A DNA stretch of 34,498 nt from a bacterium. Its GTDB lineage: Bacteria > Myxococcota_A > UBA9160 > UBA6930. The position numbers and the translations under genes were made by a program. Positions 27,406 to 34,498 of this stretch are shown one piece after another. The number at the start of each line of letters is the position of its first letter. Within the stretch, counting starts at the first letter, position 1. Under the pieces are notes generated by a model. That model ran no database searches. It saw only the letters and a program-made list of their open reading frames with translations, and was not told where the DNA came from. Location: the NCBI GenBank assembly GCA_024226235.1, contig JAAELW010000534.1, forward strand, positions 1 through 34,498. Reading direction: 5' to 3'.

Positions 27406-28898
27406 GTGAGAAGATCCTTCAGCCGCTCGGCCAACCGGAACGCAAGCGCCAGAATCGTGAATGTCGGGTTCGCGGTGCCGTAAGTAGGGAACACCGAACT
27501 CCCCGCGATATGGAGATTTGTGCTGCCGTGCATTCTGCAATCTGCATCGACGACACCCTTCCCCGGATCGGAGTGCATTCGCGTCGTTCCCATGTGATGG
27601 AAGGAGCCTCTCGGGTCCACGGAGCGGAAGCCGTCTTCTGGGAAGAGGTCGTTGATGCGACCGAACCCGGAGGCGCCTACCTCTACCGCCAGCTGGTCCA
27701 ATGTGCGGTGGAGACTTGCTGAGTCGAAGTCGCTGAGCCGCCAATCGAGAGCGACCTTGCGCTGACCAAAGATATCCCGCTCACTGCCCAATCGAACCCG
27801 ACTGTCCGGATTCGGGACTGGCTCGACGATCGCGTGAAGATTGAGGCTGGGTGCGTGCTTCCCCCCAGCAAGACCGAGGCGGCCGGCGGACATCGCGTCT
27901 GTGTCCGCCACGACCCTTGCGATGTCGAGATCGAGGCCGGAGGCCCTTTTCGGACGTGCCGGAATCATCTGAATACGGCAGTTGGCCAGCTTTCCCGCCG
28001 CTAGCGTCCCTCGCGCCAGACGAAGGGCGGCGTAGGACTGCGCCGCGGGGCCTCTCTTCCAGTAGAACTCGGTCCTGTGCTTCCCACCGGGAACCAGTTG
28101 ACCCACTCCCGCTTCGAGGTGGTTGGCGAAGAACCGACCCACCAGACCTCCATCCCTTCCCAGTCCTTCCTGGGACGAGAGCAGCAGCAGCCTTGCGTTC
28201 TCGATGCCACCCATCGCCAGAACATAGTGGCGGGCCCTCGCACTCAGCCGACGTCCGTTGAGCGTTCCGATCGTGAGCTTGGTGATCCGCTTGCCCGACT
28301 CGCTGGTGTGCAGCCGAAGCACGTTCGCGAAGAGGTAGGTTCGGATGCTGCGAGACGCTCGAATCCGATAGCGGAGCGTCCTTCCGAGGCGGCGATGCTT
28401 CTTGGTGACGATTTGGATGACCTGCGTGAGAACACGGTCTTCGGGGAAAACCCAAGGCTGGTGTCTGATCGCCTGGGCCCGAGCCCTCAGGTCGAAGGCG
28501 GTCACCGGTAGATGCAGAAACTCGCGAGCCCGGGCGTAGTAGGGCGCGAGATCTGAGAGCCCGATGGGCCAGCCGCTGTGAGGAATCCAGGCTCTGGAGT
28601 CGAAGTCGATCGGTTCCAGAGGGCGCACGTGGGCGGACCAATGGTTGGTCGTCCCACCGAAATAGCGCAGTCGGGACTGGTGCAATTCTGCGTCCGGTTG
28701 GCCCACCATCTGACCCGTGTAGAGCGACTGGGTCTTCGGGTCTGGATTGAGACCCCCGCTTTCCAGCAATGCAATCCGGAGCCCGCTGTCAGCGAGCTGG
28801 CTCGCGATTGCCAACCCCGCGGCACCGGCTCCGACGATACAGAGATCGGATTCGATCGCATCGTGGCCTGAGAGGGTTCGCGCGTCGATCAACGCCAT
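27402..28898 (-). CDS. GMC-type FAD-dependent oxidoreductase
   Basis: MALIDARTLSGHDAIESDLCIVGAGAAGLAIASQLADSGLRIALLESGG; RYFGGTTNHW; C-terminal GSFHHMGTTRMHSDPGKGVVDADCRMHGSTNLHIAGSSVFPTYGTANPTFTILALAFRLAERL. Confidence 0.9.
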   Translation of the reverse strand: MALIDARTLSGHDAIESDLCIVGAGAAGLAIASQLADSGLRIALLESGGLNPDPKTQSLYTGQMVGQPDAELHQSRLRYFGGTTNHWSAHVRPLEPIDFDSRAWIPHSGWPIGLSDLAPYYARAREFLHLPVTAFDLRARAQAIRHQPWVFPEDRVLTQVIQIVTKKHRRLGRTLRYRIRASRSIRTYLFANVLRLHTSESGKRITKLTIGTLNGRRLSARARHYVLAMGGIENARLLLLSSQEGLGRDGGLVGRFFANHLEAGVGQLVPGGKHRTEFYWKRGPAAQSYAALRLARGTLAAGKLANCRIQMIPARPKRASGLDLDIARVVADTDAMSAGRLGLAGGKHAPSLNLHAIVEPVPNPDSRVRLGSERDIFGQRKVALDWRLSDFDSASLHRTLDQLAVEVGASGFGRINDLFPEDGFRSVDPRGSFHHMGTTRMHSDPGKGVVDADCRMHGSTNLHIAGSSVFPTYGTANPTFTILALAFRLAERLKDLLT

Positions 28899-29040
28899 AC
28901 GGGTCTGATCCCTAGCACGCCCGGGCGCAATCTGCCCGGCTGGGGGCGGTCTGCTCGCCTGCTGTCGAGGCATCTCGATCGGATCCAGGGTGGCTACAAT
29001 CCATCCCACCCGCCTCGAGGCATAAGGAAAGAAGATCGGA

Positions 29041-30033
29041 TTGGAAATCACGGGCTGCAGAATTCTAGTGACCGGAGCGGGTGGCTTCATCGGCAGCCAC
29101 CTATCCGATCGCCTCGCCGCCAACAACGAACTCGTCCTCGTCGACGACTTCTCCGTTGGTTGCCGAGAGAACCTCGCGGCGATCGCGGAGCTTCCTGGCG
29201 TGAATGTGATCCAGGCAGATATCCGCGACGGAGAGAAGATGCTGGAGCTCTGTCGGGGTATCGATGTGGTGTTTCATCTCGCGACGTCGTGCTTGAGAAC
29301 TTCTCTGGGGGCTCCCACTCTCAGTCACGACACCAATGCAGGCGGGACGCTCAATCTGTGTTTGGGGGCGCGCGAGGGGGGCGTTGGACGCTTCGTCTAC
29401 TGTTCATCTTCGGAGGTCTACGGGACGGCAGAGATCGCCCCGATGTCGGAGCAACACCCGCTCCGGCCCACTACCGTGTACGGAGCCAGCAAGCTGGCGG
29501 GGGAGCTCTATGCGCTGTCATTCTGGCGGACCTATGGGCTCCCCGTTTCCGTCGTTCGGCCCTTCAACACCTACGGACCGCGCGAGCCATGGGAGGGGGC
29601 TCGAGCCGAGGTAATCCCGCGTTTCCTCCTGCAACTCCAGGCAGCCGAACCCCCGCTCATCTTTGGCGACGGAACCCAGACCCGCGACTTCACCTACGTC
29701 GACGACACGGTGACGGGCCTGATCGGCGCGGCGGGCTGCGACGATCTCGTGGGTGATGTGGTAAATGTGGCTCGCGGCCACGAGGTTTCGATCACTCGCA
29801 TCGCCGAGCTCCTGGCCCAGAGCCTGGGCGTCCCCGAGATTGCTCCCGTGTACGGCCAAGCGAGACCCGGCGATGTGGCTCGTCACTTCGGAGACGTCGA
29901 GAAGGCTCGTAGGCTCTTCGACTATCAAGCTGACATCGATCTCGAGATGGGCCTGGCTCGCACGATCGAGTGGTTCCGCGAGCATCCCAGCGCGAGTGGC
30001 GGCAACTCGGGTGCATCCGCTCCAAACTGGTAG
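29041..30033 (+). CDS. NAD-dependent epimerase/dehydratase (extended SDR, UDP-glucose 4-epimerase-like)
   Basis: ILVTGAGGFIGSHLSDRLAANNELVLVDDFSVG (GxxGxxG), VYGASKLAGELYALSFWRTYGLPVSVVRPFNTYGPRE (YxxxK), DFTYVDDTVTGL. Confidence 0.92.
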   Translation: MEITGCRILVTGAGGFIGSHLSDRLAANNELVLVDDFSVGCRENLAAIAELPGVNVIQADIRDGEKMLELCRGIDVVFHLATSCLRTSLGAPTLSHDTNAGGTLNLCLGAREGGVGRFVYCSSSEVYGTAEIAPMSEQHPLRPTTVYGASKLAGELYALSFWRTYGLPVSVVRPFNTYGPREPWEGARAEVIPRFLLQLQAAEPPLIFGDGTQTRDFTYVDDTVTGLIGAAGCDDLVGDVVNVARGHEVSITRIAELLAQSLGVPEIAPVYGQARPGDVARHFGDVEKARRLFDYQADIDLEMGLARTIEWFREHPSASGGNSGASAPNW

Positions 30034-30083
30034 AGTGCCCGCACTCACAGCTCGCTGTTTCAGCTTTCCAGTAGAGCGCGGCC

Positions 30084-31607
30084 TCAGCGGATGTAGCCGA
30101 GGCTCTTCAACGCGGCTTCGTCTTTGGATTCCGTATGGGCCGCAGGTCCAACGCCGCGGGGCCTGCGCTGCGCTCGAGCACGTTCCACGAGTCTCGACTT
30201 ATAGCGCAGGAGATTCTCGGCCATGAGCTGGTGTGACGGGTCGTTTGGATCGAAGAGATCGGTGGTCTCACCGGGGTCTGCCTCCAGATCGTAGGCCTGG
30301 AAGCCCCAGTGGCCGCCCAGATCTCGATACTTGAAGACTCTCTGGCCCCTCTTGACCGAGGCCCAGATGAGACCGATATCGGGTGTGGGGAAGAAGACCT
30401 TCCGTTGTCCCCAGAGTGCTTGCCCCTCGGCCCGCATGCGCCTGTGGACGACCCGCGGAATGGCGGCCAAGTGAGAATAGGCCAGCAGATCCGGCGGTGG
30501 CTGCTGCCCTGTCAGCACTGGGGTCAGGTCGAGACCCTCCACGCTATCGCTCTCTGGAACGGGCAGGCCCGAGAGTCCCAATAGAGTCGGGAAAACGTCG
30601 ATCGAGCGAGTCACAGCCGCGTACGGCCCGGGTGCGACTCCCGCTCCTGGAGCGCTGATCAGCAGCGGGACCTCCAAGACCTCGGGCGCTAGTGAGCTGC
30701 TGTGAGTCCACTTGAAGAGCGCGTTGTCGCGAAACATGATTTCGCCATGATCCGCGGTGAAGGCGATCAGACTCTCGTCGCGGATTCCGTGGTTGTCCAG
30801 TGTCTTCAGAAGCTCGCCGAACATCTGGTCCAGGTGTGCAATATTGGTCTTGTACAGCAGCTCGACTGTTTCGATGAAACCTGGAGTCGCAGAGGGGGGA
30901 ATCCCGCGTCGCTTGAGTGTCTCTTCGAAGTTGTAGGCGAAGGCGATGTGATCGTCCCGGTACACGCGTATCCACCGCGCGAGTTCGTCAGCTGTCGACT
31001 CCGGTCGTTCCTCTGGGTGGAGTGCCAGATACGGTGCGAGGTAGTCCTGAGAGTAGGGTCCGTGGGTGACCGTGAAGGTGGTCGTCACGAAGGCGCGCCG
31101 CTCGGGGTCCGAGCGAAGCCCCTCCAGCAATTTCTGGAACTGGATGTCCTGGGCGACGAGCCCCCTCTTGAACGAGCGATGAGGAGGGACGCCCTGGTCA
31201 TAGTTCAGCCGATTCGAAGTCATTCCGTGGCCGTTCCAGAAATAGGTTTCGTAACCCCGCTCTGCATAGGCCTCCGCGATGAGATCGACCGCGTCACCCA
31301 CCGCTGCCGGATGTTGAAACACACCATGGCGGTCGGCGTGTCCACCGCTGAACAAGGCCGCATAGGCGATACCGGAGGAGCCTGCTTCCGTGCGATGGTT
31401 CCCGAAGATCACGGCACTCTCCGCAAACCGCGCGAGGTTGGGAGTCAGCCATTCTTCGGCGCCGTATGGTGCCAGGAAGGCCTTGCTGACGGTGCATGGG
31501 GCGTAGAGGATCACCAACCTCGGGGATTGGGGGTCCGAGGGTTGCTTGGTGCAGGCCGCCAACAGGCTGAGGAGCAGAGCCAGGATCACTGGTGGTATTC
31601 GTCGCAC
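30084..31607 (-). CDS. Sulfatase/alkaline phosphatase-superfamily lipoprotein, atypical active site
   Basis: GTG start at 31607 gives VRRIPPVILALLLSLLAACTKQPSD with lipobox LLAAC. TPNLARFAESAVIFGNHRTEAGSSGIAYAALFSGGHADRHGV, LIAFTADHGEIMFRDNALFKWTHSS, GLSGLPVPESDSVEGLDLTPVLTG. The track start 32120 would cross the divergent gene. Confidence 0.8.
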   Translation of the reverse strand: MRRIPPVILALLLSLLAACTKQPSDPQSPRLVILYAPCTVSKAFLAPYGAEEWLTPNLARFAESAVIFGNHRTEAGSSGIAYAALFSGGHADRHGVFQHPAAVGDAVDLIAEAYAERGYETYFWNGHGMTSNRLNYDQGVPPHRSFKRGLVAQDIQFQKLLEGLRSDPERRAFVTTTFTVTHGPYSQDYLAPYLALHPEERPESTADELARWIRVYRDDHIAFAYNFEETLKRRGIPPSATPGFIETVELLYKTNIAHLDQMFGELLKTLDNHGIRDESLIAFTADHGEIMFRDNALFKWTHSSSLAPEVLEVPLLISAPGAGVAPGPYAAVTRSIDVFPTLLGLSGLPVPESDSVEGLDLTPVLTGQQPPPDLLAYSHLAAIPRVVHRRMRAEGQALWGQRKVFFPTPDIGLIWASVKRGQRVFKYRDLGGHWGFQAYDLEADPGETTDLFDPNDPSHQLMAENLLRYKSRLVERARAQRRPRGVGPAAHTESKDEAALKSLGYIR

Positions 31608-31971
31608 AGTTGGCGTTCTCGAGTTGGCGGGGCTGGCTGTGCGCGAGAAGCGTGCGAGCTTCTCTACCTCGGCAGACGGCCGTGAGCTCGGGCGTGGTGA
31701 ATCTGCTGCTTTCGAGAACAGCGCGGTACTCCGCATACGAGACAGCCCCCGCTTGCTCGAGCCCATTGGATTCATCCCTCGGCCCCTGAATGAGTCACTT
31801 GATAGCGCCGAACACCTCCGCGCCCAAGCAAGGAGTGCGGGGGCCCACAGGCCCCGAGTCTGGGGGCTCGAGAAGGCGGCTTCGTCGGCTATTCCTTCGA
31901 CGACGCCGCGCTCTCGGGCTCGCTGAGCCACAAACTGGATTGCCAACCGGATGACTGAGTAGGATAGTGGA

Positions 31972-33540
31972 GTGAATATCAAGAATCGCCTCGGGCTTTC
32001 GCTGCCAGGCGGTGCTCGCGGCCCCCTCGTCCTCTGCTGGATGCTCTGCGGCATCTGGTGGATCGCCTCGCTCTGGCAGACAGCGGGGGTGCAGCCGCTA
32101 ATGCCCGATCCGAGCCACATTGCGGGTCTGGCGCGAAACCTCGTGCGAGGGTTCGGCTACACCATCGAGTGGATTCCGTTCCACCTCGGCTTTCACGACT
32201 CCATCCGCCACGTGCCCGAGTGGCATGGATTGGCCCGACCCGTCGTTCTCGCGGGTCTGTTCTGGATATTCGACATCGGGGATGACCTGATCCGAGTGCC
32301 GGGCTTCACCTACATCGCCCTCACGGGAGTGGTGACATTCGCCTTTGCACGGAGGCTGTTCGGGCCCGGCGCGGGCTTGCTCGCATGCCTTCTCACATTG
32401 AGCAACCGTTCGCTCTCCTTCTGGTCCTGGGCTGGAACGGACGACACCGGGTTTGTGTTCTTCTTCATGTGCACGGTCTACTTCTGCTATCTGGGCTTGA
32501 CGCACAGCCAGCGTTTCATTCCATTGGCGGGCTGCGCGGCCGCGTTGGCCCTTCTCGAGAAACAGACAGCTCTCTATCTGCCGGGGCTCTTCGTGGTCGT
32601 TCTGATCCTCGGACGGGGGCGCGGTGCGGGCCTCCGTTGGGCACTTTGGCTCTTCTGCCCTCTGTTGCTCGCCCTGGCGGCGTACATGGTTCGCAACGAA
32701 GCGGCATACGGCGGCCTGACGTTCCGCTTGGGCGTGCTCAACTGGCTCTTCAAGCTGGAAGGGCCCCGTGCCATCTACGCGTTGATGGATCCGGCGCCAA
32801 GTCTGTACGCCATCCTGGCATCCGTTGGGCCCGCAAAGGTCGTATCGGTACAGTTCGACCAGCTGAAGGCTTTGTTCGACACCGTCTTCCTGCCATCACC
32901 GCACTGGAGCGGAAGAGGACTCCAGCTACTCGCGGTTGGGGTGCCTAGCCTGGGCTTCCACTTCCGGCGTCATCCACAGTTCGTCTGGCTCTGCCTCTTG
33001 AGCATCCTCGGCGGAGTCGTGTTCATCTGTGGACTGTATTCCGTGGAGAGCCGCTACTTCTTGATGTTCGTTCCGCTCGTGTCCGTGTCGCTGGCAGGAG
33101 TCATCAGCCGTGCCTGGCAGGGGATCGACTCCGGGAAGGTGAGGCAGTGCCTGCGAGTGGCAGCGGCGGTAGCCGCGACCGCCATCCCGGTCTACACCGG
33201 CGCCGTCAACTGGTCTGTCGATGACATACGGGAACCCGACCACCGAAGCAGATGTCCGGCGGTCCTTGGCTGGATCGAACGTCACGTGCCACCTGGAGAA
33301 CCCCTCCTGACATCCAATCCGTGGTGGGTTTCCTGGGCGACCGATCGTCCCGCCGTAATGATTCCCACGGGAGGTGCCGCACAAATCGAACGGGTGGCGC
33401 GACACTACGGAGCCCGGTTCGAATTCGACCTGGATATGAGCGGACTCAACGCGAGACGAGCCATGCTGGGCTTTCGCAGTGAGGCGCTAATATTAGGGAA
33501 GCGGTGCAAGGTCTACCGGCTGCATTTTCCCGAGCACTAG
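31972..33540 (+). CDS. Polytopic GT-C (PMT/ArnT-type) membrane glycosyltransferase
   Basis: 522 aa with many hydrophobic segments; early-loop PDPSHIAGLARNLVRGFGYTIEW, FARRLFGPGAGLLACLLTLSNRSLSFWSWAGTDD, and FMCTVYFCYLGL. Confidence 0.78.
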   Translation: MNIKNRLGLSLPGGARGPLVLCWMLCGIWWIASLWQTAGVQPLMPDPSHIAGLARNLVRGFGYTIEWIPFHLGFHDSIRHVPEWHGLARPVVLAGLFWIFDIGDDLIRVPGFTYIALTGVVTFAFARRLFGPGAGLLACLLTLSNRSLSFWSWAGTDDTGFVFFFMCTVYFCYLGLTHSQRFIPLAGCAAALALLEKQTALYLPGLFVVVLILGRGRGAGLRWALWLFCPLLLALAAYMVRNEAAYGGLTFRLGVLNWLFKLEGPRAIYALMDPAPSLYAILASVGPAKVVSVQFDQLKALFDTVFLPSPHWSGRGLQLLAVGVPSLGFHFRRHPQFVWLCLLSILGGVVFICGLYSVESRYFLMFVPLVSVSLAGVISRAWQGIDSGKVRQCLRVAAAVAATAIPVYTGAVNWSVDDIREPDHRSRCPAVLGWIERHVPPGEPLLTSNPWWVSWATDRPAVMIPTGGAAQIERVARHYGARFEFDLDMSGLNARRAMLGFRSEALILGKRCKVYRLHFPEH

Positions 33541-33581
33541 CGGGTTGCAAAAACCCCGCTGCTGCGGCCCGCTGGGGTTGC
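33539..33581 (+). terminator. GC-rich alternative stem-loops after the GT-C gene (candidate terminator)
   Basis: AGCGGGTT(33539-33546)/AACCCCGCT(33552-33560, one bulge) is mutually exclusive with AACCCC(33552-33557)/GGGGTT(33574-33579). Confidence 0.4.
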
Positions 33582-33612
33582 CCTGTGGAATAGTGAGCAC
33601 CAGTTGCCCGCA

Positions 33613-33952
33613 GCCTAACATTGAGGCCCTGTCGGGAATGAGCCGACTGTCGGACTTTCCGTCCCGCGACTGCACGCTGACCCAGTACGCGTATCCCGAC
33701 GCGATCAGCGCACTGCACGGGATGGTCGCCGTGCTGGCTGCCCTCGATCATCGGAGCCGGGAAGGCGGAGGGCAGTCCATCGACCTCTCGCAGCGCGAGG
33801 CGACCGTTGCGGGGATCGGTCATGCGATGATGGAACATTTCGCGCTGGGTCAAGACAACGACTATGTGTTCGAGACGTTGCTCGACATGTCGGGAGAGGA
33901 GATCGAACGCGCCGTCGAGGCGGGCGCGATCGAGTCTGATGGAGAATTCTGA
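33613..33952 (+). pseudogene. 5'-truncated and internally deleted family III CoA-transferase copy
   Basis: PNIEALSGMSRLSDFPSRDCTLTQYAYPDAISALHGMVAVLAALDHRSREGGGQSIDLSQREATVAGIGHAMMEHFALGQDNDYVFETLLDMSGEEIERAVEAGAIESDGEF. Lacks the N-terminal half and 153 internal residues relative to 19575-20843. Confidence 0.9.
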
Positions 33953-34010
33953 GCCGGTGCGACAGCGCGCCGGTGGTTCATTCCCGTCCCCGTCACAGCT
34001 GGGTTAAACC
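33613..34010 (+). repeat. Direct repeat, right copy of the CoA-transferase 3' region and flank
   Basis: GCCTAACATTGAGGCCCTG...GGAGAATTCTGAGCCGGTGCGACAGCGCGCCGGTGGTTCATTCCCGTCC..., colinear with 20045-20900 minus an internal segment. Confidence 0.93.
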
Positions 34011-34028
34011 CTCGTCGCCGCAAAGCCG

Positions 34029-34498
34029 ATGAAAACGGGGAGTCGCGATCTGGAGATCCACGGGGAAATGGCGAGCTTCGTTGGCAATGCGGGTCTGGTC
34101 GCCTTCCTGTGTATCAGTCTGATCGTGGGGCTGCGGCTTCTCCTGCTGTGGCGCAAGACCCGGGCGTTGCCCGAGCTGCTGATCGGGGTGGGTTTTGTCG
34201 TGGGGGGTGCGTTCGGTTTCATTCCGGAGCATCTGGCCGTCAGCGGGCTGATCCCGGCTCCCTGGGATGGCCCCGTCAATGCGGTCGCCGAGGTTGCGAT
34301 CCGCTCTACTGCGGTGCTGTGCGCGGTCTTCACCTGGCGGGTGTTCAGGCCGGAGCAGGGCTGGGCACGCCATCTCACACGGGGCATCGTGGCCTTGCTG
34401 GCACTCGCCTATCTGGTCCATCCGGGGCCATGGGTGACCGCCCAGACGCCGCTCGCCTGGTATGCGTCGATCGCCACCGCGATCGTCCGCTCCGGAGC
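34029..34498 (+). CDS. Hydrophobic multi-pass membrane protein, 3'-truncated by window edge
   Basis: Open from ATG 34029 to window end: MKTGSRDLEIHGEMASFVGNAGLVAFLCISLIVGLRLLLLWRKTRALPELLIGVGFVVGGAFGFIPEHLAVSGLIPAPWDGPVNAVAEVAIRSTAVLCAVFTWRVF... Not in the ORF track because it has no stop in the window. A downstream ATG in the same frame (MASFVGNAG) is also possible. Confidence 0.7.
   Translation, partial: MKTGSRDLEIHGEMASFVGNAGLVAFLCISLIVGLRLLLLWRKTRALPELLIGVGFVVGGAFGFIPEHLAVSGLIPAPWDGPVNAVAEVAIRSTAVLCAVFTWRVFRPEQGWARHLTRGIVALLALAYLVHPGPWVTAQTPLAWYASIATAIVRSG

Larger units (their letters stand above)
20901..33612. other. About 12.7-kb cassette of envelope/glycan-type genes bounded by direct repeats (candidate genomic island)
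   Basis: Sequence between the two repeat copies encodes ten contiguous genes of sugar/envelope-modification type, distinct from the CoA-catabolism genes upstream. No transposase or integrase recognised inside. Confidence 0.65.

Noticed and set aside
28921-28939. Inverted repeat CCGGGC-GCAATCT-GCCCGG upstream of the GMC gene
   Set aside because: Short 6-bp arms in GC-rich DNA; too weak to call an operator or terminator without comparative data.
31546-31926. 126-aa + ORF in the divergent region between the sulfatase-like gene and the GT-C gene
   Set aside because: Mostly antisense to the sulfatase N-terminus and its upstream region; no recognisable motif and no ribosome-binding context.
33613-33619. 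GCCTAAC at the repeat boundary resembles an integron attC RYYYAAC box
   Set aside because: In the left copy this is ordinary coding sequence (WGPNIEA), there is no paired GTTRRRY partner structure identified, and no integrase was seen.
1-34498. CRISPR arrays, tRNA/rRNA genes, IS elements, toxin-antitoxin or phage-defence genes
   Set aside because: No regularly spaced repeats, no RNA-gene structure and no transposase, integrase, nuclease or helicase-type protein motifs were seen by eye; tRNAscan-SE, ISfinder and DefenseFinder searches would be needed to confirm absence.

Overview
High-GC bacterial chromosomal window. The gene types suggest an acyl-CoA/steroid- or aromatic-type catabolic locus, but taxonomy cannot be assigned by eye. 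Three blocks are visible. (1) About 1-6.5 kb, + strand: partial molybdopterin hydroxylase large subunit, amidohydrolase-2, thiolase-like, DUF35/OB-fold, enoyl-CoA hydratase and KstD/fumarate-reductase-like flavoprotein. (2) About 6.5-18.3 kb, - strand: a long operon headed by a TetR regulator and containing a second KstD-like flavoprotein, LLM/F420-type oxidoreductase, enoyl-CoA hydratase, a small unknown protein, EtfB, EtfA, DUF35, thiolase, nitronate monooxygenase-like protein and a fused double family-III CoA-transferase. Divergent from TetR are two separate, translationally coupled family-III CoA-transferase genes. (3) About 20.9-33.6 kb: a functionally unrelated cassette of envelope/glycan-type genes (radical SAM-SPASM, Gfo/Idh, FemAB/GNAT-like, methyltransferase, GT2, DegT aminotransferase, Tat-signal small protein, GMC oxidoreductase, NAD-epimerase, atypical sulfatase-fold lipoprotein, GT-C membrane glycosyltransferase). 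The cassette lies between the second CoA-transferase gene and a roughly 95%-identical partial copy of that gene's 3' half plus its 3' flank. The right copy also carries an in-frame 459-bp internal deletion bounded by an 11-bp imperfect repeat. This repeat-bounded cassette is the most interesting item in the window. No rRNA, tRNA, CRISPR array, transposase or integrase was recognised. All function calls are from motif reading by eye; no database search was run.
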